A stretch of DNA of 64,000 bases from Pseudomonas fragi (GTDB taxonomy: Bacteria > Pseudomonadota > Gammaproteobacteria > Pseudomonadales > Pseudomonadaceae), in assembly GCF_900105835.1 (NCBI RefSeq), contig NZ_LT629783.1, positions 4,486,501-4,550,500 of the forward strand. The letters are read 5' to 3'. Position numbers and translations under genes: made by a program. The notes under the pieces were generated by a model. The model did not search any database, had not been told where the DNA came from, and saw nothing but the letters and a program-made list of their open reading frames with translations. Shown here in pieces: positions 44,660 through 54,315 of the stretch; position 1 is the stretch's first letter; the number at the start of each line of letters is the position of its first letter.

Positions 44660-46453
44660 TCAAGATTCCTGTGCGATGGGCAGCGTCAGCGTGAATTGCG
44701 CACCATCCGCGTGGTTGCAAGCAGTCAGGCGACCGCCGATTTCGTGAACAATGGCGTAAGACACCGCCAGCCCCAAGCCCAATCCGTCGCCCACGGGCTT
44801 GGTGGTGAAGAACGGGTCGAAGATTTTACCCAAGTGCTGCTCGTCAATCCCGCCGCCGCTGTCGGTCACGGTCAGGCACCACAGTTGCTGGTCGGCTTCG
44901 ATGCGGATCTCAAGGTGCTTGCGCGGTTTGTCGCGCATGGCGTCCAGGGCATTGCGCAGCAGGTTGATCAGCACCTGCTCCAGGCGGATGGCATCGCCGC
45001 GTACCCAGGCCGGGCGTTGCAGGTTGACCTGCAGGTCGATCTGCTCGTCCTTCAGACGCGGCTCCAGCAGTTGCAAGGCTTGATCCACCACAGTGGCCAG
45101 ATCCAGCTTTTCGCGCAGGCCGCTGGGGCTTTGCCTGGCGTAGGTTTTCAGGTGGCCGGTGAGGGCCGCCATGCGCGTAAGCATCTGCTCCAGGGGCGCC
45201 AGGGCTTTATAAGCATCGTCGATGCGGCCGTGGTCGAGCAACAGGCGCAAGGTCGCCAGTTGCATGCGCTGGGCGGTAAGGGGCTGGTTGATTTCGTGGG
45301 CCAGCGCCGCCGACATTTGCCCCAGTGCCGCGAGTTTCGCTGATTGCACCAGGCCATCTTGGGCGGTTCGCAAGTCCCGGGTACGGGCTTCGACCAGTTG
45401 TTCAAGTTCTTCACGATTACGCTGGCGCAAACGTGCCAGGCGCCAACGCTGAAGTAAAAACAGGCCCAGAAAAACCACGGTCAGCCACAGACCTGCCCCC
45501 GCCAGGGCTGCATTGCGGATGTCTTCTGCGACGTTTGCCGGGCGCCGCAACAGGTGCAGGGTCCAGCCTTCGGGGCTCAGTGGCAGAGAGCCCCACAAAT
45601 AATCCGCCGGCCCGTCCGGGCCCTCGACGCGGGTCAGTGAGCTGTTTTCAGCGAAGCTGCGCAAGGTGTGGGTGTTCATCAAGGTCAGCGGTTGATTGTG
45701 GTATTGGCGGGTAACGCTGATTTCGTTGCGGTCGCTGTCATCCAGCGGCCGCAACAGGCGATAGCGCCAGCCGGGCTGATTGGCAATAAACACGATGCCC
45801 CGCGCATCGCTGACCAGCAGGATATCGTTGCCGTGGCTCCATTCGCGTTCAAGCTGGGGGAACTCGAGTTTGACCACCATCGCCCCGAGGAAGCGGCCGT
45901 CCGCATCGAGCACAGCGCTGGACAGAAAATACCCCGGGATGCCACTGGTCACGCCCACCGCGTAAAAGCTGCCGCTGCCCTGGCTGCGGGTCTGGCTGAA
46001 GTAGGGCCTGAAGCCGTAGTTGTGGCCCACATAGCTGTTGGAGGTGTTCCAGTTGCTGGCGGCCACTGCCAGCCCGCTGCTGTCGAGCAGTTCCAGGGTC
46101 GAGGACTGCGCCGCGCCGTTGATGCGTTCCAGTTTGCGGTTGAGGGCGGCCTGTACCTCGGGCGTGACCGGGTTGCTCAGGGCGTTGACCAGTTCGGCGT
46201 CCAGCGCCAGCACGGCCGGTAGGGCGCGATAGCGCTCGATCAGGGTGTGCAGTGAGTTGGCATACAGGCTCAGTTGCTCTGGCCCGCGTCTGGCGCTTTC
46301 TTCCAGGGCATGGCGCTCGGCCTGACGCATCGCCCAGCCGCCAGCCAGAGCCGCGCCGGCCAGGATCAACAGGCAATACAGCGCCATACGCAGGGCGCGA
46401 GATGTCACAGGCATGCTGGCAAACCGCTCAAACAGGGGGGCGAACGATAGCAT
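44660..46453 (-). CDS. dctB: DctB-type dicarboxylate sensor kinase
   Basis: Membrane histidine kinase of 597 residues: helix about 18-40, a periplasmic double-Cache sensor (about 45-320, with the DctB-like [10 protein letters not shown] segment), second helix about 322-345, coiled-coil linker, H box [19 protein letters not shown], and an ATPase domain with [12 protein letters not shown]. It senses dicarboxylates in related proteins and phosphorylates DctD. An internal ATG 39 bases later (MPVTSRAL) is an alternative start. Substrate specificity (succinate versus alpha-ketoglutarate) is unsettled. Confidence 0.9.
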   Translation of the reverse strand: MLSFAPLFERFASMPVTSRALRMALYCLLILAGAALAGGWAMRQAERHALEESARRGPEQLSLYANSLHTLIERYRALPAVLALDAELVNALSNPVTPEVQAALNRKLERINGAAQSSTLELLDSSGLAVAASNWNTSNSYVGHNYGFRPYFSQTRSQGSGSFYAVGVTSGIPGYFLSSAVLDADGRFLGAMVVKLEFPQLEREWSHGNDILLVSDARGIVFIANQPGWRYRLLRPLDDSDRNEISVTRQYHNQPLTLMNTHTLRSFAENSSLTRVEGPDGPADYLWGSLPLSPEGWTLHLLRRPANVAEDIRNAALAGAGLWLTVVFLGLFLLQRWRLARLRQRNREELEQLVEARTRDLRTAQDGLVQSAKLAALGQMSAALAHEINQPLTAQRMQLATLRLLLDHGRIDDAYKALAPLEQMLTRMAALTGHLKTYARQSPSGLREKLDLATVVDQALQLLEPRLKDEQIDLQVNLQRPAWVRGDAIRLEQVLINLLRNALDAMRDKPRKHLEIRIEADQQLWCLTVTDSGGGIDEQHLGKIFDPFFTTKPVGDGLGLGLAVSYAIVHEIGGRLTACNHADGAQFTLTLPIAQES

Positions 46454-46488
46454 GGCAGGCGTATCCAGCGGCCAACGGCCAGCAGGGG

Positions 46489-47214
46489 TCAGGCTTTTAT
46501 CGCCACCACGCTGAGCAATTGCCCGTCAACCAGAGCAAACTGCGCATCCAGTTCGCTGCCGTGTTGCCAGTCGGTAGACAGGTCGGTGAGCAGGCGCAGG
46601 CGCACATGACCTTCGGGCGTCCAGCTGAGCACTTCGGCGTGTTCAAAGTAGAAGCGTTTTTGCACCAGCGGGTAGAGGGCCTTGAACAGGCTTTCCTTGA
46701 CTGAAAAGGTCAGGGTGACCAGCAGCGCGATCTGCTCGGCAGGCCCGGCGAGCATGCGCGCAAGCTCATCCGGGGTGAGGATTTCCTTGGCCAGGCGCTG
46801 GGCGCGTTCGGGGCTGAGCAGGGTTTCCAGATCGATGCCCAGGCCTTGCCAGTCGCGCCGCAATGCTACCAGGGCCGCGGCGCGGCCTTTGCTGTGGGTA
46901 ATGGCGCCGCAGATATGGGCGGGCCAAACGGGGGCGCGGTCTTCGCCCATGCCGGGGGTGGCCAGAGTGCCATCCAGTTGCAGCATGGCTGCACGGGCAC
47001 ACAGGCGCCCGGCCAGAAATTCGGCCTGGCGTTTGGCCACCGAGCGTTGAATACTCGCTGGCATGTCGATGTTGCTGCGGGCAAAGTCATCGTCTTCCAG
47101 CTGGGCAGGGATAAAGTCGGTGCTTAGCCAGGTACTGGCAGGCAGCGTGGCTGGCAAGGGCCAGTCGGCGCGCAGCGGCGTGCAGCAGGCAGGCAGGGCG
47201 GGGAGTCGGTTCAT
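46489..47214 (-). CDS. pcpS: 4'-phosphopantetheinyl transferase PcpS
   Basis: Sfp-type phosphopantetheinyl transferase of 241 residues, near the 242 of P. aeruginosa PcpS. It attaches the pantetheine arm to carrier domains of fatty-acid synthase and of peptide and polyketide synthetases. The metal/CoA motifs are visible: GIDLETL (Asp-Leu-Glu) around 131-137 and FSVKESLFKALYP (the WxxKEA-like segment) near 180-192. I take the ATG at 47212-47214; an upstream ATG at 47250 is less likely. It is divergent from phoP, an order also seen in other pseudomonads. Confidence 0.92.
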   Translation of the reverse strand: MNRLPALPACCTPLRADWPLPATLPASTWLSTDFIPAQLEDDDFARSNIDMPASIQRSVAKRQAEFLAGRLCARAAMLQLDGTLATPGMGEDRAPVWPAHICGAITHSKGRAAALVALRRDWQGLGIDLETLLSPERAQRLAKEILTPDELARMLAGPAEQIALLVTLTFSVKESLFKALYPLVQKRFYFEHAEVLSWTPEGHVRLRLLTDLSTDWQHGSELDAQFALVDGQLLSVVAIKA

Positions 47215-47251
47215 GGCGCCATTGTGCCGGGGCTTGGCCCGGCTGTGCAAT

Positions 47252-47268
47252 TGTTCAGAGTCTGTTCA
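47252..47268 (+). promoter_or_regulatory. Candidate PhoP box (TGTTCA direct repeat)
   Basis: TGTTCA-GAGTC-TGTTCA: two identical hexamers with exactly five bases between them, the spacing of PhoP boxes (direct hexamer repeats). It lies 78 bases before the phoP start, suggesting autoregulation. Confidence 0.55.
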
Positions 47269-47345
47269 GGGCACACGACTTACTGTGTAGCTAGGCTGTA
47301 TAGGACACACGTCCTTAGAGACGCGGATTGGCTTGGGAGAGCGCG

Positions 47346-48023
47346 ATGAAATTGCTGGTGGTTGAAGATGAGGCGTTGCTGCGCCATCACTTGCAAACCC
47401 GTCTGACAGAAAGTGGCCATGTGGTCGAAGCGGTGGCCAATGCCGAAGAGGCGTTGTACCAGACCGAGCAGTTCAACCATGACCTGGCGATGATTGACCT
47501 GGGCCTGCCGGGGCTTGGCGGCCTGGAACTGATTCGCCAGTTGCGCGCCCGGGGCAAGACGTTTCCGATCCTGATCCTCACTGCGCGTGGCAATTGGCAG
47601 GACAAGGTCGAAGGGCTGGCAGCGGGTGCGGACGATTATGTGGTCAAGCCGTTCCAGTTCGAAGAACTGGATGCGCGGCTCAATGCGTTGCTGCGCCGCT
47701 CCAGTGGCTTTACCCAACCGACGATAGTGGCCGGTGCGCTGGTGCTGGACATCAACCGCAAACAGGCGGTGCTCGACGGTGAGCCGCTGGCGCTGACCGC
47801 CTATGAATACCGGATTCTTGAATACCTGATGCGCCATCACCAGCAAGTGGTGGCCAAGGACCGACTGATGGAACAGCTGTACCCGGATGACGAGGAACGT
47901 GATCCGAATGTGATCGAGGTGCTGGTCGGGCGCCTGCGACGCAAGCTGGAGGGGGCAAACGGTTTTAAGCCAATCGATACAGTGCGCGGCCTGGGGTACT
48001 TGTTTACTGAGCGCTGCCGATGA
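47346..48023 (+). CDS. phoP: PhoP response regulator (OmpR family)
   Basis: Regulator of 225 residues: receiver domain with phospho-acceptor D51 (MIDLGLPG) and conserved Lys in DDYVVKPFQFEE, and a winged helix ending TVRGLGYLFTERCR. The sequence agrees with P. aeruginosa PhoP over nearly its whole length as I remember it. PhoPQ controls Mg2+ starvation responses, LPS modification and resistance to cationic peptides. GGGAGA precedes the ATG at 47346. It overlaps phoQ by four bases. Confidence 0.95.
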   Translation: MKLLVVEDEALLRHHLQTRLTESGHVVEAVANAEEALYQTEQFNHDLAMIDLGLPGLGGLELIRQLRARGKTFPILILTARGNWQDKVEGLAAGADDYVVKPFQFEELDARLNALLRRSSGFTQPTIVAGALVLDINRKQAVLDGEPLALTAYEYRILEYLMRHHQQVVAKDRLMEQLYPDDEERDPNVIEVLVGRLRRKLEGANGFKPIDTVRGLGYLFTERCR

Positions 48024-49366
48024 TTCGTTCGCTTCGCGTTCGATTGATGCTGGCGGCAACCCTGTTGGCCGTGTTGTTTATGCTGGCGTTGCTGCCGGCG
48101 ATGCAGGGAGCGTTCAGTCTGGCGCTCAAGGACGCCATCGAGCAGCGCCTGGCGTCAGATGTCACCACGCTGATTTCAGCGGCAAAGATGGAAAAGAACC
48201 GGCTCAAGATGCCGGCGCTGCTGCCTGATGAGCAGTTCGACCTGCCGGACAGTCGCCTGCTGGGCTACATCTATGACCGTGACGGGCAACTGGTGTGGCG
48301 CTCACGCGCCACCCAGGAAGAAACCATCAACTACAAGCCGCGCTATGACGGGCGCGGCAACGAATTTGCGAGCATTCGCGAGGCCAACGGCGAAGAGTTC
48401 TTTGTCTACGACGTGGAGGTCAAGCTGCTAGGCGGCAAAAGTGCGGCCTTCAGCTTTGTCGCCCTGCAACCGATGCGCGAATACAACCGCACGCTGGAAG
48501 GCCTGCGGGAAAATCTTTATCTGGGGTTCGGCGCAGCTTTGATTGTGCTGCTGGCATTGCTATGGATTGGTCTGACGTGGGGGTTACGCGCCTTGCGACG
48601 TTTGAGTCAGGAACTGGATGAAATCGAAACGGGCACTCGCCAGAGCCTCAGCGAGCAACACCCGCGCGAGCTGCTGCGCCTGACCGGCTCGTTGAACCGC
48701 TTGCTGCAAAGCGAGCGCGAGCAGCGCACGCGCTATCGTGATTCCCTCGACGACCTGGCCCATAGCCTGAAAACCCCGCTGGCGGTGTTGCAGGGGGTAA
48801 GCGAAAGCATGGCCCAGCGCCCGGCCGACCGTGAACAGGCCTGGGTGCTGCAAAGTCAGATCGAGCGCATGAACCAGCAGATCGGCTATCAGTTGCAGCG
48901 TGCCAGCTTGCGCAAGAGCGGCCTGGTGCGTCATCAGGTCGAAGTGCTGCCCGTGGTACAGAGTCTGTGCAACACGCTGGACAAGGTGTACCGCGACAAG
49001 GGCGTCAAGGTCAGCTACGACATCCCGGAACTGAGCCATCTGCCGATCGAGCAAAATGCCTTGCTGGAGTTGCTCGGCAACCTGTTGGAAAACGCCTATC
49101 GGCTGTGCCTGAGCCAGGTACGCATCAGCCTGCACCGCAATGCCCACGGCATAGAAGTCTGCGTGGAGGACGACGGCCCGGGCGTGCCGCCGGATCAGCG
49201 TGCGCGCATCTTGCAGCGCGGCGAGCGCCTCGACCGCCAGCATCCGGGGCAGGGCATAGGCCTGGCGGTGGTCAAGGACATCATTGAAAGTTATGACGCC
49301 ACCTTGACCCTGGACGACTCGTCATTGGGCGGGGCGGCCTTCAGGATTCATTTCCCGGCGGGGTGA
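48020..49366 (+). CDS. phoQ: PhoQ sensor histidine kinase
   Basis: Membrane kinase of 448 residues: helix about 7-30, an acidic periplasmic sensor domain (about 35-160), second helix about 165-187, H box DSLDDLAHSLKTPLAVL, N box NLLENAYRLC, and GQGIGLAVVKDI in the ATPase domain. PhoQ responds to low Mg2+ and envelope stress. It overlaps phoP by the ATGA junction, so the two are translationally coupled. A REPIN-like repeat directly follows and may mark the end of the operon. Confidence 0.95.
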   Translation: MIRSLRVRLMLAATLLAVLFMLALLPAMQGAFSLALKDAIEQRLASDVTTLISAAKMEKNRLKMPALLPDEQFDLPDSRLLGYIYDRDGQLVWRSRATQEETINYKPRYDGRGNEFASIREANGEEFFVYDVEVKLLGGKSAAFSFVALQPMREYNRTLEGLRENLYLGFGAALIVLLALLWIGLTWGLRALRRLSQELDEIETGTRQSLSEQHPRELLRLTGSLNRLLQSEREQRTRYRDSLDDLAHSLKTPLAVLQGVSESMAQRPADREQAWVLQSQIERMNQQIGYQLQRASLRKSGLVRHQVEVLPVVQSLCNTLDKVYRDKGVKVSYDIPELSHLPIEQNALLELLGNLLENAYRLCLSQVRISLHRNAHGIEVCVEDDGPGVPPDQRARILQRGERLDRQHPGQGIGLAVVKDIIESYDATLTLDDSSLGGAAFRIHFPAG

Positions 49367-49380
49367 GCGATGCCCCCCCT

Positions 49381-49526
49381 GTAGCAGCTGACGAGCGGAG
49401 CGAGGCTGCGTTCGGCGGCGCAGCCGTCGTAAACCTGAGTCCCGGGTTTTCCTGACACAACCATGTACCTGACTTCACGACGGCTGCGCCGCCGAACGCA
49501 GCCTCGCTCCGCTCGTCAGCTGCTAC
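49381..49526. repeat. REPIN-like long palindrome, family A copy 5
   Basis: Begins GTAGCAGCTGACGAGCGGAG and ends CTCGTCAGCTGCTAC. Compared with the other copies both arms carry the same paired change (GACGAGCGGAGCGAGG in place of GCCGAAGGAACGAGG), so the hairpin is kept. It lies between phoQ and the dctA control region. Confidence 0.85.
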
Positions 49527-49553
49527 AGGTATATGGGGGTACGGTGGCGTTTA

Positions 49554-49608
49554 GGCGGATATCCGCCACCTCCTGCACTTCAACACGCCTAATGGGCGGA
49601 TTCCCGCC
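49554..49608. promoter_or_regulatory. Paired upstream activator sites of dctA
   Basis: GGCGGATATCCGCC (49554-49567, a perfect palindrome) and GGCGGATTCCCGCC (49595-49608), centres 41 bases apart, about four helical turns. They share GCGGAT-NY-CCGC with the two sites before the kgtP-like gene. They lie 81-136 bases upstream of the sigma-54 promoter. Confidence 0.7.
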
Positions 49609-49687
49609 AAGGGCTGTCCTGCAAAAACAATACGTAAAGTCCTACAAGTTCAGGCGCTACGGGCCATTGCGCAGCTTTAACGCAATG

Positions 49688-49703
49688 TGGCCCACGGCTT
49701 GCA
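49688..49703 (+). promoter_or_regulatory. Sigma-54 promoter of dctA
   Basis: TGGCCCACGGCTTGCA matches TGGCAC-N5-TTGCA with the required GG-N10-GC spacing (GG at 49689-49690, GC at 49701-49702), 132 bases before the dctA start. Its activator is probably the DctD-type regulator nearby. Confidence 0.82.
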
Positions 49704-49834
49704 ATAAGTGCGAGAGGTCTGCCGTAAGAGCAGCCCCAAAAACAAATCCCTCCAAGTACAGGAGGGTTCGCGCTTTAGGTGTCACCAGTCTCAGACGGAA
49801 TGATGATTGAGTGATGCACTTGAGGAACTTTGCA

Positions 49835-51169
49835 ATGACGACTCGTCAGCCACTGTACAAATCCCTGTATGTGCAAGTAATCGTAGCGATCGCTATCGGT
49901 ATCTTGCTGGGCCATTACTACCCGGAAACCGGTGTCGCTCTCAAGCCGCTGGGTGATGGCTTTATCAAACTGATCAAGATGGTCATCGCGCCCATTATTT
50001 TCTGTACGGTGGTCAGCGGTATTGCCGGCATGCAGAGCATGAAATCGGTCGGCAAGACCGGCGGTTATGCCTTGCTCTACTTCGAAGTCGTGTCGACTAT
50101 CGCGCTGTTGATCGGCCTGATCGTGGTTAACGTGGTTCAGCCTGGCGCTGGCATGCATATTGACGTGTCGACCCTGGATGCCAGCAAAATTGCCGGTTAC
50201 GTGTCGGCAGGCGCAGACCAGAGCATCGTAGGCTTTATCCTCAATGTAATCCCGTCGACCATTGTTGGCGCCTTCGCCAATGGCGATATCCTGCAAGTGC
50301 TGATGTTCTCGGTGATCTTCGGTTTCGCCCTGCATCGCCTGGGTGCCTACGGCAAGCCGGTACTGGACTTCATCGACCGTTTCGCCCATGTGATGTTCAA
50401 CATCATCAACATGATCATGAAGCTGGCGCCACTCGGTGCGCTGGGTGCGATGGCCTTCACCATCGGCGCTTACGGCGTAGGCTCGCTGGTGCAGCTGGGT
50501 CAGTTGATGATCTGCTTCTACATCACTTGCGTGCTGTTCGTGCTGATCGTGCTGGGCGGTATTGCCCGCGCTCACGGTTTCAGCGTGTTGAAGCTGATCC
50601 GCTACATTCGTGAAGAGCTGCTGATCGTACTGGGTACGTCCTCGTCGGAATCGGCGCTGCCACGCATGCTGGTGAAAATGGAGCGCCTGGGCGCGAAGAA
50701 ATCGGTAGTGGGCCTGGTGATCCCGACCGGTTACTCGTTCAACCTCGACGGTACTTCGATCTACCTGACCATGGCCGCCGTGTTTATCGCCCAGGCGACT
50801 GACACCCATATGGACATCACCCATCAGATCACCCTGTTGCTGGTGCTGTTGCTGTCGTCCAAAGGTGCTGCGGGCGTAACCGGTAGCGGCTTTATCGTGC
50901 TGGCGGCCACCCTGTCGGCTGTAGGCCACTTGCCGGTAGCTGGTCTGGCGCTGATCCTGGGTATCGACCGCTTCATGTCTGAAGCCCGTGCCCTGACCAA
51001 CCTGATCGGTAACGCCGTGGCAACCCTGGTGGTGGCCAAGTGGGTTAAAGAGCTGGACACCGACACCCTGCAGACCGAGCTGAACTCCGGCGGTCGCCCG
51101 CTGGAAGATACCCGCCCGCAAGATGACCTGGGCGTGGCTGAAGGCCCGGCCCCGGTGCTGCTCAAGTAA
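49835..51169 (+). CDS. dctA: C4-dicarboxylate:H+/Na+ symporter DctA
   Basis: Inner-membrane transporter of the DAACS family, 444 residues. It has the helical-hairpin signature [32 protein letters not shown] (substrate/Na site) and [17 protein letters not shown], all DctA-typical. It takes up succinate, fumarate and malate. I place the start at the ATG 49835 after TTGAGGAAC; an in-frame ATG at 49811 is less suitable. A long leader runs from the sigma-54 promoter and contains AAAAACAA, a possible Crc/Hfq motif. It ends with a strong bidirectional terminator shared with the sprT-like gene. Confidence 0.96.
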   Translation: MTTRQPLYKSLYVQVIVAIAIGILLGHYYPETGVALKPLGDGFIKLIKMVIAPIIFCTVVSGIAGMQSMKSVGKTGGYALLYFEVVSTIALLIGLIVVNVVQPGAGMHIDVSTLDASKIAGYVSAGADQSIVGFILNVIPSTIVGAFANGDILQVLMFSVIFGFALHRLGAYGKPVLDFIDRFAHVMFNIINMIMKLAPLGALGAMAFTIGAYGVGSLVQLGQLMICFYITCVLFVLIVLGGIARAHGFSVLKLIRYIREELLIVLGTSSSESALPRMLVKMERLGAKKSVVGLVIPTGYSFNLDGTSIYLTMAAVFIAQATDTHMDITHQITLLLVLLLSSKGAAGVTGSGFIVLAATLSAVGHLPVAGLALILGIDRFMSEARALTNLIGNAVATLVVAKWVKELDTDTLQTELNSGGRPLEDTRPQDDLGVAEGPAPVLLK

Positions 51170-51181
51170 GTCTGAGCGCAT

Positions 51182-51207
51182 AAAAAACCCATCTTCGGAT
51201 GGGTTTT
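51182..51207. terminator. Bidirectional terminator between dctA and the sprT-like gene
   Basis: AAAAAACCCATC-TTCG-GATGGGTTTTTTT: a stable stem with TTCG loop and symmetric A and T runs, ending transcripts from both sides. Confidence 0.93.
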
Positions 51208-51218
51208 TTTATGCCTGC

Positions 51219-51713
51219 TTATTCGACCCGCGTCAGGCCGCTGAACACCAGCGCGTTACGGCAGCGTCGGCACAGATAGCCGCGGCCTTGCTTGACCAGG
51301 GCGTGGCGCTGGGCGGAAAAGGCAAAGTCGCTGTCCGGGCACGGGCAACGGTAGATATAGCGCGTGGCGCTGCGCCGTTTGATGGCGTAGGTATGGCAGC
51401 GATTGGGCGGCAGTTCGTACACCCCGCGCATGATCAATTGCCATTCTTCGCCGTGGGGCGCGATACGTTCGCCAAACAACTGATGGGCAACCAGGTGCGC
51501 CACTTCGTGGGGCACGGTCTGCCTGAGGAAGTCTTCGCTGTTTTCACGGTACAGCTGGGGGTTGAAGCGCAGCAGGTTTTCATGCAAATGGGCGACCCCG
51601 GCTTTTTGCCCGCGCAGTTTGAAACTGACGACGGGGCGCTTGAAGGGGCGTTTGAAAAACACTTCGGCCTGTTGGAAACAGTCTTCGACGCGGGTATTGA
51701 GCAACTCGGGCAT
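51219..51713 (-). CDS. SprT family zinc metalloprotease-like protein
   Basis: Protein of 164 residues with the zinc metallopeptidase motif HEVAHLVAHQLFG (HExxH, about 74-86) and a C-terminal zinc ribbon: CPCPDSD near 123-129 and CRRC near 151-154. SprT proteins are the bacterial relatives of the Spartan DNA-protein crosslink proteases; the exact role in bacteria is unclear. The ATG start at 51713 (MPELLNTRVED) is plausible. It converges on dctA across a shared terminator. Confidence 0.85.
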   Translation of the reverse strand: MPELLNTRVEDCFQQAEVFFKRPFKRPVVSFKLRGQKAGVAHLHENLLRFNPQLYRENSEDFLRQTVPHEVAHLVAHQLFGERIAPHGEEWQLIMRGVYELPPNRCHTYAIKRRSATRYIYRCPCPDSDFAFSAQRHALVKQGRGYLCRRCRNALVFSGLTRVE

Positions 51714-51800
51714 GCGGTTCGGTTCTCCAGAGCCGAGGATTATGCCGCAAGCGGTGGGGGTTCCGAAGTGTCGAGGTGCCGAGCGGTCACGATGCGAACG

Positions 51801-51894
51801 CTGTAGCCGCTGCCGCAGGCTGCGATGGGTTGCGTAGCGACCCGCTCTTGAAGGTCCTGCGCCCCTTATCGCAGCCTGCGGCAGCGACTACAGG
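51801..51894. repeat. Inverted repeat, family D (GTAGCCGCTGCCGCAGGCTGCGA)
   Basis: TGTAGCCGCTGCCGCAGGCT and the complementary arm AGCCTGCGGCAGCGACTACA face each other over about 94 bases. A similar arm is at 39142. It sits between the Yip1 gene end and the sprT-like gene start. Confidence 0.8.
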
Positions 51895-51903
51895 TAGTGC
51901 CGG

Positions 51904-52506
51904 TTAATTGGTATACACCGGCCCGACACCCAGGCCCCAGACGATCACGGTAAAGGCCATGATCGCCACCAGCACCACCAGGCCCACTGCCAGCACCGAG
52001 CTGGAAAACAGGAAGCCTTCATCCGGGTCTATGTTCATAAAGGTCGGCAGGCCCACATACAGCAGGTACACCGTGTAGCAAATGGCGGCGGTACCCACCA
52101 TCATGCCCAGCCACATATGCGGGTACAGCGCTGCCAGCCCGCCAATAAACAGCGGTGTAGCGGTGTAGGTGGCAAAGGCCACGCAACGCTGCAGGCTGGG
52201 TTGTGCATCGTAGGTACGCGCCATCCAGTGGATAAATGCGCCCATTACGCCCACGCCCACCAGCATGGCGGCGTAGGACAACAGGGTCATCCACAAGGCA
52301 CTGTCCAGGGTCAGCATCACCGGTGCGCGGTTACCGATCACCCAGCCCACCTGGGTTGTACCGATAAACGCAGAAACGGCCGGAATCGCTGCCAGAATTA
52401 ACGTATGCGTGAAATACATATGACCGATGCTTTCTTCGGCATCTCCACGGATTTCGCGCCATTCTTTATCGGGGTGGGTGAAAAGGCCCACAACGTGATG
52501 GATCAT
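51904..52506 (-). CDS. Yip1-domain inner-membrane protein
   Basis: Membrane protein of 200 residues with about five hydrophobic segments. The Yip1-like opening MIHHVVGLFTHPDKEWREIRG, then ILAAIPAVSAFIG and VGTAAICYTVYLLYVGL, match the bacterial Yip1 family (DUF1282-like) of uncharacterised membrane proteins. The ATG at 52504-52506 has AGGAGCGAC upstream. It is transcribed alone, divergent from ttcA with a 268-base gap that holds no other gene I can see. Confidence 0.85.
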   Translation of the reverse strand: MIHHVVGLFTHPDKEWREIRGDAEESIGHMYFTHTLILAAIPAVSAFIGTTQVGWVIGNRAPVMLTLDSALWMTLLSYAAMLVGVGVMGAFIHWMARTYDAQPSLQRCVAFATYTATPLFIGGLAALYPHMWLGMMVGTAAICYTVYLLYVGLPTFMNIDPDEGFLFSSSVLAVGLVVLVAIMAFTVIVWGLGVGPVYTN

Positions 52507-52774
52507 GGCTGTCGCTCCTGTATAAGACGCATCGCCTCCAGTGGGACGCGTGCCGGTCGCGCAGCCAAAACGTATTGGGAAGAAAAGAGGCGTGCGGCCT
52601 TGGTGACAAGTATAGGAAACCTGTCGGCCCTTATATCCGGCTCCTTAGAGCTTATTGTGCTGTCAGCTGCGGGCTTATTGCATTGGCGTCTTTAGGCGGG
52701 CAAGGGGTTCGTCGGCCGGGTTTTTTTCGGTAAAATCACCGGCTTTTGGTCTTAACTCGCGGAATTGAAGCGCT

Positions 52775-53599
52775 ATGGGCACTCACTCGGTCTCTCAAAT
52801 CAAACTCCAGAAACGCCTGCGTCGATTGACCGGTGAGGCAATTGCCGACTTCAACATGATTGAGCATGGCGACAAGGTGATGGTCTGCCTGTCGGGCGGC
52901 AAGGACAGCTACACCCTGCTCGATGTGTTGCTGCACCTGCAAAAAGTGGCGCCGATCCAGTTCGAGATCGTGGCGGTGAACATGGACCAGAAGCAGCCGG
53001 GTTTCCCCGAGGACGTGCTGCCGGCCTACCTCAAGTCGCTGGGCGTGGAATATCACATCGTTGAAAAAGACACTTACTCGGTGGTCAAGGAACTGATCCC
53101 CGAAGGCAAAACCACCTGCTCGCTGTGTTCGCGCCTGCGCCGTGGCACCTTGTACACCTTTGCCGATGAGATCGGCGCGACCAAGATGGCCCTGGGGCAT
53201 CATCGCGATGACATCGTTGAAACCTTCTTCCTCAACATGTTCTTCAACGGCACACTCAAGGCGATGCCGCCCAAGCTGCGCTCCGATGACGGGCGCAACG
53301 TGGTGATCCGCCCGCTGGCGTACTGCAACGAGAAGGACATCCAGGCCTACTCCGACTGGCAGCAGTTTCCGATCATTCCGTGCAACCTCTGTGGTTCCCA
53401 GGAAAACCTGCAACGCCAGGTGGTCAAGGACATGCTCCAGGAGTGGGACCGCAAGACGCCGGGCCGCACCGAGAGTATCTTTCGCAGCCTGCAGAACGTG
53501 ATCCCGTCGCAATTGGCGGACCGTAACCTGTTTGATTTTGCGAGCCTGAAGATCGACGAAAGCGCCACGCCGCGCTTCGTCAACCTGCTCAACCTGTAA
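52775..53599 (+). CDS. ttcA: tRNA 2-thiocytidine synthetase TtcA
   Basis: Iron-sulfur PP-loop ATPase of 274 residues that thiolates C32 in certain tRNAs. The P-loop [12 protein letters not shown] is at about 34-45, and two CxxC pairs that bind the [4Fe-4S] cluster are present: [10 protein letters not shown] and [22 protein letters not shown] is also conserved. The start [13 protein letters not shown] fits the family. The Tag-like glycosylase gene follows 18 bases later. Confidence 0.95.
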   Translation: MGTHSVSQIKLQKRLRRLTGEAIADFNMIEHGDKVMVCLSGGKDSYTLLDVLLHLQKVAPIQFEIVAVNMDQKQPGFPEDVLPAYLKSLGVEYHIVEKDTYSVVKELIPEGKTTCSLCSRLRRGTLYTFADEIGATKMALGHHRDDIVETFFLNMFFNGTLKAMPPKLRSDDGRNVVIRPLAYCNEKDIQAYSDWQQFPIIPCNLCGSQENLQRQVVKDMLQEWDRKTPGRTESIFRSLQNVIPSQLADRNLFDFASLKIDESATPRFVNLLNL

Positions 53600-53617
53600 T
53601 TGCCAAGAGGAGAGGGC

Positions 53618-54289
53618 ATGCGCGACTACAAATGGCTGCACGGATACTGTTTGAACCGCTTTGGTTCGTCAGCCGCACTTGAAGCCCAATTGCCCGTCCC
53701 GAAAACCGCGGAACAATTGCGCCGGATCAGCGACGATCGCTACCTGTCGACCCTGGCCCTGCGCGTCTTCCGTGCCGGGCTCAAGCACAGCGTGGTCGAT
53801 GCCAAGTGGCCAGTATTTGAAGAAGTGTTCTTTGGTTTTGACCCGGAAAAAGTGGTGCTGATGGGCGCCGAGCACCTGGAGCGGTTGATGCAGGATGCGC
53901 GGATCATCCGCCATCTGGGCAAGCTTAAAAGCGTGCCGCGCAATGCCCAGATGGTGCTCGATATCGCCCACGAGCACGGCAGTTTCGGCGCGTTTATCGC
54001 CGACTGGCCAGTGACCGATATCGTCGGGTTGTGGAAGTACCTGGCCAAGCATGGGCATCAGCTGGGCGGTTTGTCGGCTCCGCGTTTTTTGCGCATGGTC
54101 GGCAAGGACACTTTTGTGCCCAGCTATGACGTGGTGGCCGCGCTGAACGCGCAGAAGCTGGTGGACAAGGCGCCGACCAGCCTGCGCGACCTGGCGATTG
54201 TGCAGAACGCCTTCAACCAGTGGCACGCCGAGAGTGGCCGGCCAATGTGCCAGCTGTCACAGATGCTGGCGTTTACGGTGAATCACTAA
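53618..54289 (+). CDS. DNA-3-methyladenine glycosylase I-like protein
   Basis: Protein of 223 residues from the Tag/HhH-GPD superfamily. It contains Tag-like segments DRYLSTLALRVFRAGLKHSVV and VFEEVFFGFDPEKVVLM (about 38-85), ARIIRHLGKLKSVPRNAQ, and a C-terminal HhH-like region. Tag removes 3-methyladenine from DNA, but this subgroup lacks the usual N-terminal Cys/His zinc arrangement, so activity is inferred. GAGGAGAGGGC precedes the ATG at 53618. It is almost certainly co-transcribed with ttcA. A REP pair follows. Confidence 0.82.
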   Translation: MRDYKWLHGYCLNRFGSSAALEAQLPVPKTAEQLRRISDDRYLSTLALRVFRAGLKHSVVDAKWPVFEEVFFGFDPEKVVLMGAEHLERLMQDARIIRHLGKLKSVPRNAQMVLDIAHEHGSFGAFIADWPVTDIVGLWKYLAKHGHQLGGLSAPRFLRMVGKDTFVPSYDVVAALNAQKLVDKAPTSLRDLAIVQNAFNQWHAESGRPMCQLSQMLAFTVNH

Positions 54290-54315
54290 CCAGGCTTTGT
54301 GAGCGGCCAAAAGCC

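Noticed and set aside
43898..45343. A 481-codon plus-strand frame across dctD/dctB
   Set aside because: It spans parts of two real genes on the opposite strand and looks like no protein family.
49775..51181. A 468-codon minus-strand frame opposite dctA
   Set aside because: His/Gln-rich composition typical of antisense frames in GC-rich DNA; dctA is certain.
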